From an uncultured Paracoccaceae bacterium (GTDB taxonomy: Bacteria; Pseudomonadota; Alphaproteobacteria; Rhodobacterales; Rhodobacteraceae): a stretch of DNA of 64,000 nucleotides. The DNA lies in contig CALJZN010000017.1 of NCBI GenBank assembly GCA_937983405.1, forward strand, positions 62,001-126,000, read 5' to 3'. A program made the position numbers and the translations under genes. The notes beneath the pieces were generated by a model that searched no databases, was not told the DNA's origin, and was given only the letters and a program-made list of their open reading frames with translations. Of the stretch, positions 9,468 to 17,512 are shown in pieces (the first letter of the stretch is position 1; each line of letters opens with the position of its first letter).

Positions 9468-11591
9468 TCAGAACCCGAACAGCCCGGGGTGGTCGATGGC
9501 ACGGGCGGCCAGGGCCGCGCGGTCGGCCTCGGGCCGCCAGCCGAGCACGGCCTTCGCGCGGGCGTTGCCGAAGCGCGCCAGATGCCCGCGCGACCGCCAG
9601 TCGGCGCGGCTGGCCCATACGGCATCGCCGCGCCCCATCAGCCGGCGCTTGAGCAGCGTCTTGGCGCCGTCGGCCAGCCACAGCCCGACAAGGTTGCCCG
9701 ACCGCACCCGGATGCGCGTGCCGGTAAGCCGCGCGATGGCGCCGAAATAGTCGCGCGCCGACAGGAGCGGGTCGCCCACCAGATTGAAGCTCTGCCCCTC
9801 GATCCCCCGGACGGTGCCGCAGCGGATCAGCCCGTCGGCCACGTCCTCGACCAGCACGAAGGGCAGCGGGTTGCGCCCCGACCCCCAGAGCGTCACCGCG
9901 CCCGAGCCGTTCCAGCGCCCGATCCCCCAGTGCTGCAGCGGCCCGCCCGGCCCAACCACGATGCCCGGGCGCGCGATCACCAGCGGCAGGCCGCGGTCGC
10001 GGTGCAGCGCCGTCAGCCGCGCCTCGCACAGCGCCTTGGAGCGGGCGTAGAGGTTGCGCCGCTCCATCGGGCCGAAGGGGGTGTCCTCGTCGATCGTCCG
10101 GAAGGGGTCCGAGGCATCGTAGCTGGCGATCGTTCCGGCATAGACAAGGCGGCCGATGCCCGCCGCCAGCGCCGCCGCCCCCACCGCCTCGGCCACCGCC
10201 ACATCGGCCCTGAGGTACCCCTCCCAGGTCGCCTCGTCGGCCTTGGCGAGGTGATAGACGCATCCCACCCCCGCCATGGCGGCGGCCAGCGCCGCGGGGT
10301 CGTCCGGCGACGCCGTGACCATCGCAACCGCCGGCCCGAGCTCGGCAAAGGGGTTGGCCTGCCCCCGGCTGAGCACGCGCACCCGCGTGCCGCGGGCGAC
10401 GAGGGCGCGCACCAGCGCCCGGCCGATGAAGCCCGTGCCGCCGATCACCAGCGCCCCGGCCGGGCCGGGGGCGGGGTCGGCCGCGGGGGGGGCGGGGGCC
10501 GCGGGGGCGGCAGGCGCCGCGGCCGGCGGCAGGCAGGCCACCGCCGCATCCACCGCCCGGGCGACCGCAACGGCGGCGCCGGCCGCAAAGCGGCCGTCCG
10601 GCGGCCCGCCCGCGGCGACGGCGGCGTAAAAGGCGCGCACCGCCCCGGCGAAGCCCAGCGCATAGGGCGACCGGCGGTTGAGCGAGCCAAGCTGCCGCAG
10701 GGCGTTCGCCGCCCCCTCGCGCAGGTGCTGGCGCGCGAGCGACCATTCCCGCGCCAGCGCGCCGGTGACGATCCCGCCCATGTCGGCACGCTCGAGGGTC
10801 AGCGTGTCGCGGCCGTAGTCGAGCGTCGCGGTTCCCGCGACCCCGCGCAGCGTCAGCGTCCGCGCCTCGAGCCCCTCGACCAGCGAGACGGCGACCGCGA
10901 CCTCGGCCGTCCCCGCGCGGGCGGTCAGGCGCCAGGTCTGCGGCAGGCTCACGCCGCCGGGGATGGCAACGGGCCGGCCGGTCTGCAGCGCCACCTCGCG
11001 CAGCGGGCCGAGCAGATCGACGACGAAGGCCAGCGGATGCGGGGCAAGCTCGGTCACAAGGTTGACGGGCGCGCGCAGCATCCACAGGCCGAACGGCCCG
11101 GCGCGCAGCGGGGCCAGCGGCAGGCGCCAGTGGATCTCGGCCGCGTCGATGCGGCCCACGAGGCCCGCCGCCAGCGCGCGCCGCAGGCGCGCATAGGCGG
11201 GCAGGCCGAGGAAGTTGTGGTTGACTGCGGCGATGCGGCCCGCCGCCGCCGCCGCCGCGGCGATCTGCTCGGCCTCGGCGGCGGTCAGGGCAAAGGGCTT
11301 TTCCACCAGCACATGCGCCCCGGCCGCCAGCGCCTGAAGGGCCATCGGGTGGTGCAGCGGGGGCGGCGTGAGGATGTGCAGGGCATCGAGCCGCGCCTCG
11401 GCCAGCATGGCGCCCAGCGAGGGATAGGCCCGCGCGCCATTTGCCGCGGCCAGCGCCCGCGCGGCCTCCGCCGCCGGGTCGGCCACGGCGACCAGCCGCG
11501 CCGCAGGGACGGCGGCGGCCAGCGCCGCGGCGTGCCAGCGCGCGATATAGCCCGCGCCGACGAAGCCCACCCGGATGCTGCCTGCGGCCAT
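9468..11591 (-). CDS. Fusion protein: Gfo/Idh/MocA oxidoreductase plus NAD-dependent epimerase/dehydratase
   Basis: A 707-residue fusion of two nucleotide-sugar-type enzymes. Residues 1 to about 350 are a Gfo/Idh/MocA oxidoreductase: Rossmann motif VGFVGAGYIARWHAAAL, sugar-site EKPFALT, then the C-terminal sheet domain. An Ala/Pro linker joins it to a short-chain extended epimerase/dehydratase: GGTGFIGRALVRAL for NAD(P) binding, YAGTIASYDASDP for the catalytic Ser region, and YARSK as the YxxxK motif. The second half resembles sugar-nucleotide 4-epimerases or dehydratases of capsule clusters. The start is ATG 11591, with AGGGA upstream. It lies 11 bases after the GT2 glycosyltransferase, so the two probably form one operon making or attaching an unusual sugar. 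Exact substrates cannot be inferred. Confidence 0.88.
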   Translation of the reverse strand: MAAGSIRVGFVGAGYIARWHAAALAAAVPAARLVAVADPAAEAARALAAANGARAYPSLGAMLAEARLDALHILTPPPLHHPMALQALAAGAHVLVEKPFALTAAEAEQIAAAAAAAGRIAAVNHNFLGLPAYARLRRALAAGLVGRIDAAEIHWRLPLAPLRAGPFGLWMLRAPVNLVTELAPHPLAFVVDLLGPLREVALQTGRPVAIPGGVSLPQTWRLTARAGTAEVAVAVSLVEGLEARTLTLRGVAGTATLDYGRDTLTLERADMGGIVTGALAREWSLARQHLREGAANALRQLGSLNRRSPYALGFAGAVRAFYAAVAAGGPPDGRFAAGAAVAVARAVDAAVACLPPAAAPAAPAAPAPPAADPAPGPAGALVIGGTGFIGRALVRALVARGTRVRVLSRGQANPFAELGPAVAMVTASPDDPAALAAAMAGVGCVYHLAKADEATWEGYLRADVAVAEAVGAAALAAGIGRLVYAGTIASYDASDPFRTIDEDTPFGPMERRNLYARSKALCEARLTALHRDRGLPLVIARPGIVVGPGGPLQHWGIGRWNGSGAVTLWGSGRNPLPFVLVEDVADGLIRCGTVRGIEGQSFNLVGDPLLSARDYFGAIARLTGTRIRVRSGNLVGLWLADGAKTLLKRRLMGRGDAVWASRADWRSRGHLARFGNARAKAVLGWRPEADRAALAARAIDHPGLFGF

Positions 11592-11602
11592 GACGGTCCC
11601 TG

Positions 11603-12715
11603 CTACTTGTATTCGATGATGGCGACGCCCCGGCCGCGCGCGCGACGCAGCCAGAAGGTGAGGATGCCGACGAGATTGGGCAGCTTCACGGCGGTCATGA
11701 GGCCGGCCGCGGCCAGCGCCCGCCCCCCCGGCATGCCCCAGTCCGAGAACCGCCGCGCCATGCGCGCGAAGGAAAGGCCGTAGAGCGCCGCGACCCCCAG
11801 CGCTAGCGGCGGCGCCCAGACCGCCCCCGCCGCAAGGCCCGCCGGCAGCACTGCCCCCCAGATCCAGGCACGCCGGCGATGGGCGGCGAAATAGCCCGGA
11901 TGCCGCCGCCCCACATCGGCAAAGCCGTGCCCGGCGCGCACCGCCCGGCGCCACCACGGGCCGAAGCGGTGCAGCGCGGCGTCGTGCCAGGTCATCTCGG
12001 CATCGAGCCGCCAGACCTCCCACCCCGCCGCCGCCAGGCGCAGGCACATCTCGTCGTCCTCGGCCGCGATCACGTCCTCGGCATAGCCGCCGATCGCGAT
12101 CAGCGCCGCGGTGCGGATCAGCGCATCGCCGCCGCAGGCGCGGGCGCGGCCCACCGGCGTGTCCCATTCCCAATCGGTGAGGTGGTTGTAGACCGAGGCC
12201 TCGGGATGGCGCTCGCGGCGTCGGCCGCAGGCGACAGCGGCCCGCGGCGCAGCCAGCAGGAAGGCGCGGGCGGCAGCCAGCCAGCCCTCGCGCAGCGTGC
12301 AGTCGCCATCGACGAACTGGACGAAGCGCGGCGGATCGGGCAGAGCGGTCAGGGCGGCAAGGCCCGCGTTGCGGGCACGGGCGGCAGTGAAGGGGCGCGC
12401 AAGGTCAAGGGCGACCACCATCGCCCCCGCGGCCCGCGCGGCCGCGGGGCTGCCGTCGGTCGAGCCCGAATCGACATAGACGATCCGTCGCACCCTGCCC
12501 GCCAGCGAGGCCAGGCAGGCCGCAAGGCGCGCACCTTCGTTGCGCCCGATGACCACCGCATCGGTATCGGCCGGCGGGCCGGGAGCGGCGGTGTCGAGGG
12601 CGGCGGTCTCGGGGACGGCGGTGTCGGGGGCGGAACGGCCGGGCAGGGGCACGGGCGGGCTTTCGGGGCTTGCGGCGCGGTGTCGGCGGAGGTTCTGGAC
12701 CGTCCTGTCGCGCAA
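11603..12715 (-). CDS. Family 2 glycosyltransferase with membrane anchor
   Basis: GT-A fold inverting glycosyltransferase, up to 370 residues. The nucleotide-sugar site is seen as VVIGRNEGARLAACLASL, YVDSGSTDGSPAAA and FVQFVDGDCTLREGW (DxD-like DGDC). The acceptor/base region is AAEDDEMCLRLAAAGWEVWR (ED motif). Two or three hydrophobic segments follow (GAVLPAGLAAGAVW, LALGVAALYGLSF), suggesting the inner-membrane-attached type used for polysaccharide assembly. The first about 45 residues are Ala/Pro/Thr-rich and poorly supported: the frame opens with TTG at 12715, GTG at 12652 is also possible, and neither has a strong Shine-Dalgarno. It is the first gene of a two-gene operon with the fused oxidoreductase-epimerase and lies opposite the chain-length genes. 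Confidence 0.85.
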   Translation of the reverse strand: MRDRTVQNLRRHRAASPESPPVPLPGRSAPDTAVPETAALDTAAPGPPADTDAVVIGRNEGARLAACLASLAGRVRRIVYVDSGSTDGSPAAARAAGAMVVALDLARPFTAARARNAGLAALTALPDPPRFVQFVDGDCTLREGWLAAARAFLLAAPRAAVACGRRRERHPEASVYNHLTDWEWDTPVGRARACGGDALIRTAALIAIGGYAEDVIAAEDDEMCLRLAAAGWEVWRLDAEMTWHDAALHRFGPWWRRAVRAGHGFADVGRRHPGYFAAHRRRAWIWGAVLPAGLAAGAVWAPPLALGVAALYGLSFARMARRFSDWGMPGGRALAAAGLMTAVKLPNLVGILTFWLRRARGRGVAIIEYK

Positions 12716-13061
12716 GGGACATGCACGGCAGGGGGCAGGCTGTCAAATCCGATGGCGTTGCCCCCGGGCGGCAGGGGACCTCTCGGGCGGGGATCGCCGC
12801 TGGCGCTTTCGGGCAACGGTTCCGTGCCGGCAGGCCGCGGCGCAAGGGGGCGAAAGCGTCGCGGGCTTTCCCTTTTCCGGCAGAGGTGCTAGCCTTGTCC
12901 TGCTGGGCGGGGGCCCGGAACCGATGCGGTCGTCTGCGCCGGCATGCGCTGCGCGACCCCATGTTCGTCTCCGGGACCGGGCCTGCTACGATGCGGGTTT
13001 GGCTGGAACGGTCATGCCCTCCGGCATCCTCGGCCGGAGCGTAGCGGGAGGTGATGGCAGC
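12716..13061. promoter_or_regulatory. Divergent non-coding region between the two polysaccharide transcription units
   Basis: This stretch of 346 bases separates the leftward glycosyltransferase from the rightward CpsD-like gene, so both promoters should lie inside it. Frames open here in several directions but show no recognisable protein. A short inverted repeat (CTCCGG ... CCGGAG, near 13020-13040) lies close to the rightward start. I found no convincing -35/-10 pair or known operator. Confidence 0.3.
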
Positions 13062-14021
13062 ATGGGCTGGCGCAGCAGTTTCGGCCCCGGACCCCTGGCG
13101 CTTGCGCCCGGGGAGGTCGTGGAGATGACATCGGATCGCTCCGATGCCTTCCGCATCCGGCGCCTGGCGGCGCAGGGCGCACCGCCGGGCGGCGGCGCCT
13201 CCCCCTTCCGCTTCCGCCGCCCGGTGCCGCGCGACGCCCCCCCGCCGCAGGCCAGCGCCGACCGCTTTCCCGTGGCCGGCCCGCTGGTGCCCTGGCCGCA
13301 GGACGCGGCGCAGGTCTGGGACGACCTCGCCGCCGCCGAGCCGGACGCTGCGGCGATGCGTCGCAACCGCATCGTGGCGGGGGCCGGGGATGCGCCGGCG
13401 GCGGCCGTGTTCGACATTCTGCGCACCCGGCTTGCCCAGACGCTCGAGGACAACGGCTGGCGGCGCATCGCCATCACCGCGCCTACCCGCGGCTGCGGCG
13501 CCACGACGGTGGCGGCGAACCTCGCGCTGTCCTTCGCGCGGCGGCCGGGCAGCCGGGCGGTGCTGGTCGATCTCGAGCTTCGACGGCCCGGACTTGCCGC
13601 GGCGCTGGGCATTCCCGCGCCCGGGCCGCTGGAGGCCGTGCTGCGGGGCGAGGCGCCGATGCTGGGCCATCTGCGGCGGATCGGGGCAAACCTTGCCGTT
13701 GCGCTGAGCGACAGCCCCGCCGGCGATGCCGCCGCCCTTCTGCAAGATCCGCAGACGGCCGACGTGCTGGCTGCGATGATCGCCGCGCTGGAGCCCGATG
13801 TCGTGCTCTACGACCTGCCGCCCGCGCTCGCGCGTGACGACGTGCTGGCCTTTCTGCCGCAGATCGATGGGGTGCTGCTGGTGGCCGACGGGGCACAGAC
13901 CCTGCCGCGCGACATCACCGCCTGCGAGCGCATGCTGGACGGGCGGGCCAAGCTGTTCGGCGTGGTGCTGAACCGCGCCGAGGACGGCGGCCTTCGCCGC
14001 TATGCCCGCGATGCCGGCTGA
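13062..14021 (+). CDS. CpsD/CapB-like protein with altered Walker A motif (probable pseudokinase)
   Basis: Homologue of the cytoplasmic half of bacterial tyrosine autokinases that pair with Wzz-type proteins to control exopolysaccharide length; 319 residues. The P-loop ATPase fold is visible: IAITAPTRGCGATTVAANLA, then Walker A' as VLVDLELRRPGLAAALG and Walker B as VVLYDLPPALARDD. The position of the invariant Walker A lysine is Ala (codon GCC at 13500-13502, residue 147), and the C-terminus ends RRYARDAG with no tyrosine cluster, so ATP hydrolysis and autokinase activity are doubtful. GGGAGG lies about ten bases before ATG 13062; ATG 13125, with GGGGAGG eight bases upstream, is an alternative. 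It is followed 24 bases later by its Wzz partner. Confidence 0.82.
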   Translation: MGWRSSFGPGPLALAPGEVVEMTSDRSDAFRIRRLAAQGAPPGGGASPFRFRRPVPRDAPPPQASADRFPVAGPLVPWPQDAAQVWDDLAAAEPDAAAMRRNRIVAGAGDAPAAAVFDILRTRLAQTLEDNGWRRIAITAPTRGCGATTVAANLALSFARRPGSRAVLVDLELRRPGLAAALGIPAPGPLEAVLRGEAPMLGHLRRIGANLAVALSDSPAGDAAALLQDPQTADVLAAMIAALEPDVVLYDLPPALARDDVLAFLPQIDGVLLVADGAQTLPRDITACERMLDGRAKLFGVVLNRAEDGGLRRYARDAG

Positions 14022-14045
14022 CACCGCGACAGGGAGCGCTGCCGC

Positions 14046-15362
14046 ATGGGTCCGATCCAGACCTTCGACGAATTCGTGAGCTTCCTGCGCCGGCGCTGGG
14101 CGGTGGTGCTGCTGGTGGCGGCCCTCGGCACGGCGGCCACGCTGGTCTATGCGATGTCGTTGCCGCGCGCCTACGAGGCGACCGCCGTGATCCAGTTCGA
14201 GGGCCCGCAAGTGGCCGGCGCCGAAGCGCGCGACGCGGGCATCTCGGCGGCCCAGCAGCTGCAGCTGATCGAGCAGCGGCTGACGGCGCGCGGAAACCTT
14301 GTCGCCGTCATCGAGCGTCACGGCCTGTTCGCGGATGCCCCGCAGCTGACGCTGGCCCAGAAGGTGGCCCTGCTGCGCGGCTCGCTCACGCTTCTGCCGG
14401 TGTCGGCGGCGGCGACGGGCTTCGGCCGCGAGGGGCAGCTTTCGGCGCTGATCATCACCGTCCGGCTGGGCGATCCGCTCAAGGCGGCCGAGGTCGCGAA
14501 CGAGGTCGCGACCTCGCTGCTCGAGGAAAACACCCGGCGCGAGGCCGAGCGCGCGGCCGAGACGGTCGACTTCTTCGCCCGCGAGGAGGCGCGCCTGGGA
14601 ACGGCCCTGGCCGAGCTCGAGGCCGAGATCGCGGCCTTCAAGAACGCCCATGAGGAGGCGCTGCCCGAGGGGCTGGCGTTTCTGCGCGAGGAACTCGGGC
14701 GGATCGGGACCGCGCGGCGCGAGCTGCAGCAGCGAATCCTCGAACTTTCGCGCGAGCGCGATGCCCTGGGCGCGACGCGCCCGGTCCGGGCGGTCGAGCA
14801 GCGGCAGATCGACGAGCTCGACGGCCAGATCGGCCTGCTGGCCGCGCAGGAGGCGCGGCTGGCCGAGCGGACGGCGGCGCTCGAGGCCTCGATCCGCGGC
14901 GCGCCCGAGGTCGAGCGCGTGCTGGCCACCTTCGAGCGGCGGCGCACCCAGCTGCAGGAACAGTATGCGGTGGCCACCCGGCGCCTGGCCGAGGCCGAGA
15001 CGGCGCAGCGCCTGCTGGCCACCCGGCGCGCGGCGCGGCTCGAACTGCTCGAACCGGCGATCCCGCCGGATTTCGCGGTGGGGTCGGGCCGCCGGCGGGT
15101 TGCGGCGATGGGGGTCGCGGCCAGCCTCGGCCTTGGCCTCGGCCTCGCCTTCCTGCTCGAACTTCTCAACCCGGTGATCCGCAGCGCGACGCAGATGGAG
15201 CGCACCCTGGGTCTGCGGCCGGTGGTGGTGATTCCCTGCATCGACGGGCCGGCAACGGACGACCGCCGCCGCAAGGCGGTGCGGATGGCGATGCTGGGGC
15301 TGCTGGCGCTCGGCTTCATCCTGCTGATGGGGGCGGCAGGGGCAGGCGCGCGGTTCGCCTGA
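14046..15362 (+). CDS. Wzz/chain-length-determinant family polysaccharide copolymerase
   Basis: Inner-membrane polysaccharide co-polymerase, 438 residues. It has the family layout: an N-terminal Wzz segment with the first membrane helix (RRWAVVLLVAALGTAATLVYAM, roughly residues 16-38), a periplasmic part that becomes a long coiled coil (about residues 165-330, rich in ARLGTALAELEAEIAAF-type heptads), and a second helix after the Pro-rich turn LLEPAIPPDFAVG, at RVAAMGVAASLGLGLGLAFL. A third hydrophobic stretch ends the protein. It sits directly after the CpsD-like gene; in two-component Wzc systems the membrane part activates the kinase part, so these two should act together in exporting or sizing a surface polysaccharide. 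Confidence 0.87.
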   Translation: MGPIQTFDEFVSFLRRRWAVVLLVAALGTAATLVYAMSLPRAYEATAVIQFEGPQVAGAEARDAGISAAQQLQLIEQRLTARGNLVAVIERHGLFADAPQLTLAQKVALLRGSLTLLPVSAAATGFGREGQLSALIITVRLGDPLKAAEVANEVATSLLEENTRREAERAAETVDFFAREEARLGTALAELEAEIAAFKNAHEEALPEGLAFLREELGRIGTARRELQQRILELSRERDALGATRPVRAVEQRQIDELDGQIGLLAAQEARLAERTAALEASIRGAPEVERVLATFERRRTQLQEQYAVATRRLAEAETAQRLLATRRAARLELLEPAIPPDFAVGSGRRRVAAMGVAASLGLGLGLAFLLELLNPVIRSATQMERTLGLRPVVVIPCIDGPATDDRRRKAVRMAMLGLLALGFILLMGAAGAGARFA

Positions 15363-15679
15363 GTCGGCGCGCGCCGCGCCGCCGCGCTGCCCTGCCGTCC
15401 GGGACGGGCGCCCTGCGGCCTGCGCGCCCGTCGGGAGGTGACCGACCGGGCATGACCGACCCTAGACCGACCGGGCATGACCGACGATGGGCAGCCTGCG
15501 CCGCGGCGCGGCCGCGCCACGCGCCGCTACACCTCTTGCACCGACCCTTGCCCGACGACCCGGCGCGCCGGATCCGCACCGCCCGCGGGGGGCGCCGCCG
15601 TCCCTGTCCTCGGCCGGAAAACAAGCGGGGCCGGGGCATCGCCGCCCCGGCCCCCGTGCCCTATCGCGTCCGCGATCCG
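15363..15679. other. Intergenic region with 21-bp direct repeat and degP terminator
   Basis: Between the Wzz gene and the converging degP gene there is no supported gene. It holds a perfect 21-bp direct repeat (15440-15460 and 15465-15485, beginning GACCGACCGGGC) separated by four bases, and the strong stem-loop listed separately. ATG codons inside both repeat copies have a GGGAGG upstream, but the frames that follow are unlike any protein I know. Confidence 0.5.
15616..15654 (-). terminator. Intrinsic terminator of degP
   Basis: A perfect 11-bp stem, GGGGCCGGGGC (15627-15637) with GCCCCGGCCCC (15644-15654), encloses a 6-base loop. Read on the minus strand it begins 25 bases past the degP stop and is followed by GCTTGTTTTCC, a usable T-rich tract. 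This is the best Rho-independent terminator in the window. Confidence 0.8.
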
Positions 15680-17170
15680 TCAGTCCACCGCCAGCGCGAC
15701 GAAGCGCGGCTCGCCGCCCCGTCGCACCAGCAGCAACAATGACCGGCGGCCGGCCTCCCTCGCCTCGGCGATCCGCGCCTCGAGGTCGGCGATGCGGGTG
15801 ACGCGCTGCTGACCGGCCTCGGTGATGATGTCGCCAGGCCGCAGGTTCTTGGCCCAGGCCTCGCTGGCCTCGTCCACCGCGGTGATCAGCAGCCCCTCGA
15901 CGTTGGCGGGTAGCCGCAGCTCCTCGCGCAGCTTCGGCGTCAGCGCGGTCACCGTCAGCCCCAGAAGCAACCGCTCGGCCGGTTCGGGTTGCGGCTGGGC
16001 CGCGGCGGGCCGCGCCTCGCCCTCGGCCAGCTCGCGGCGGCCGAGCGTGACGCGCAGCGTCTGGGTGCGACCGTCGCGCAGCACGACGACCCGCACCGTC
16101 TTGCCGACCTCGGTGTTGGCGACGCGACGGACCAGATCGCGCGTGTCGGTCACGTCGAACCCGTCGAAGTTCACGATGACGTCGCCCGCCATCATGCCCG
16201 CCTCGGCCGCGGGGCCTTCGGGCACGTCGGTCACCAGCGCGCCCGTTGCCCGCGCGAGCCCCAGCGCCTCGGCGATCTCGGGCGTCACATCCTGGATGCG
16301 CACGCCGAGCCAGCCGCGCCGCGTCTCGCCGAAGGTGCGCAGCTGGTCCACAACCTGGCTTACCACCGCCGAGGACATGGCAAAGCCGATGCCGATCGAT
16401 CCGCCGGTGGGCGACAGGATCGCGGTGTTCACCCCGATGACCTCGCCGGCCATGTTGAACAGCGGCCCGCCCGAGTTGCCGCGGTTGATGGCGGCGTCGG
16501 TCTGGATGTAGTCGTCATAGGTGCCCTGCAGCGCACGGCCGCGGGCCGAGATGATGCCCACCGAGACCGAGAAGCCCTGGCCGAGCGGGTTGCCGATGGC
16601 CATCACCCAGTCGCCCACGCGCGCCCGCTCGCTGTCGCCGAAGGCGACGAAGGGCAGCGGCCGCGGGCTTTCCACCTTCAGCAGCGCGATGTCGGTGCGC
16701 GGATCGGTGCCCACGACCTTGGCGTTCATCTCGCCGCCGCCGTAGAACTCGACCCGGATTTCGTCGGCGCCCTCGATGACGTGGTTGTTGGTGACGATGA
16801 AGCCGTCCTCCGAGATCACGAAGCCCGATCCCAGCGCCTGGCTGCGGCGCTGGCGCTGCTCGCCCTGCTGGCGGTCGAGGAAGTCGCGGAAGAACTCCTC
16901 GAACGGCGAGCCGGGCGGCACGAAGGGCCGCGGGCCGGTGCGGGCGGCAACGGTGGTGGAGGTGGTGATGTTGACGACGGCGCCGCTGACCTTCTCGACC
17001 AGATCGGCAAAGCTCGGCGGGGCACCCAGCGGCTGCGACCGCAGCGGCGCGGCCTGCGCGACCATCAGCGCCACGGCGACGAGGAGGATCAAGAGGATCT
17101 CGGGGATGCCCGGCGCCCGTCGCGCGCGGGCGGCGACCCGGGCCCTGGATGGGGCGGAATGCGGTCTCAC
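15680..17170 (-). CDS. degP: DegP/HtrA-type periplasmic serine endoprotease
   Basis: Do-family chaperone/protease that degrades misfolded envelope proteins; 496 residues. An N-terminal hydrophobic segment (IPEILLILLVAVALMVAQAA) serves as signal or anchor. The trypsin-like domain shows the full triad: His in VTNNHVIEGADE, Asp in DPRTDIALLKVE, Ser in INRGNSGGPLFN. A Gln-rich LA-type loop lies between. Two PDZ domains follow (RRGWLGVRIQDVTPE onward, and the C-terminal LLGLTVTALTPKLREEL domain). The start is GTG 17170, with AGGGAG six bases upstream; the longer frame is rejected. It lies downstream of hflK-hflC-DUF2065 on the same strand, a common proteobacterial order, and ends at a clear terminator. 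Confidence 0.95.
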   Translation of the reverse strand: MRPHSAPSRARVAARARRAPGIPEILLILLVAVALMVAQAAPLRSQPLGAPPSFADLVEKVSGAVVNITTSTTVAARTGPRPFVPPGSPFEEFFRDFLDRQQGEQRQRRSQALGSGFVISEDGFIVTNNHVIEGADEIRVEFYGGGEMNAKVVGTDPRTDIALLKVESPRPLPFVAFGDSERARVGDWVMAIGNPLGQGFSVSVGIISARGRALQGTYDDYIQTDAAINRGNSGGPLFNMAGEVIGVNTAILSPTGGSIGIGFAMSSAVVSQVVDQLRTFGETRRGWLGVRIQDVTPEIAEALGLARATGALVTDVPEGPAAEAGMMAGDVIVNFDGFDVTDTRDLVRRVANTEVGKTVRVVVLRDGRTQTLRVTLGRRELAEGEARPAAAQPQPEPAERLLLGLTVTALTPKLREELRLPANVEGLLITAVDEASEAWAKNLRPGDIITEAGQQRVTRIADLEARIAEAREAGRRSLLLLVRRGGEPRFVALAVD

Positions 17171-17317
17171 GGTGAACTCCCTAGCTTGCGGTGGCTCCGC
17201 CTGCGGGCGCTTCTGCGGGGCGACGGCGCCATGTGCCGCGGATATAGGCAATGTCGCGCCCCCCCGCCGCAGCCCGTGCCGTCAACTGACCGTGAAACCG
17301 CCCGTCCGCGCAAGGTT

Positions 17318-17512
17318 TCAGCCGGCGAGGCGCTGTGCAAGCCAAATGAGCGTGATGCCCGCCGCAAGCGCGGCCAGACCGATGGTCCGCCGGGTCTCGT
17401 GCGGCAGGCGGGCGAAGAAGGCCAGCAGCTCCTCCAGACGCGAAGGGGCCAGCGCCAGCGCCAGCCCCTCCACCGCAAGCACAAGACCCAGGCCGAGCAG
17501 GACCCAGCTCAT
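17318..17512 (-). CDS. DUF2065 small inner-membrane protein
   Basis: A 64-residue protein with two hydrophobic helices (WVLLGLGLVLAVEGLALALA and IGLAALAAGITLIWLAQRLAG) separated by a polar stretch, RLEELLAFFARLPHETRR, matching the DUF2065/YjeT family. Its ATG overlaps the hflC stop by four bases (ATGA), so it is translated with hflC-hflK. This position next to HflKC is conserved in many proteobacteria, but its function is unknown; a membrane quality-control accessory role is only an inference. A 147-base gap then separates it from degP. Confidence 0.88.
   Translation of the reverse strand: MSWVLLGLGLVLAVEGLALALAPSRLEELLAFFARLPHETRRTIGLAALAAGITLIWLAQRLAG

Noticed and set aside
15452-15812. 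Two small plus-strand frames starting in the 21-bp repeat, with a GGGAGG upstream
   Set aside because: They run antisense into degP through its terminator and show no protein-like composition.
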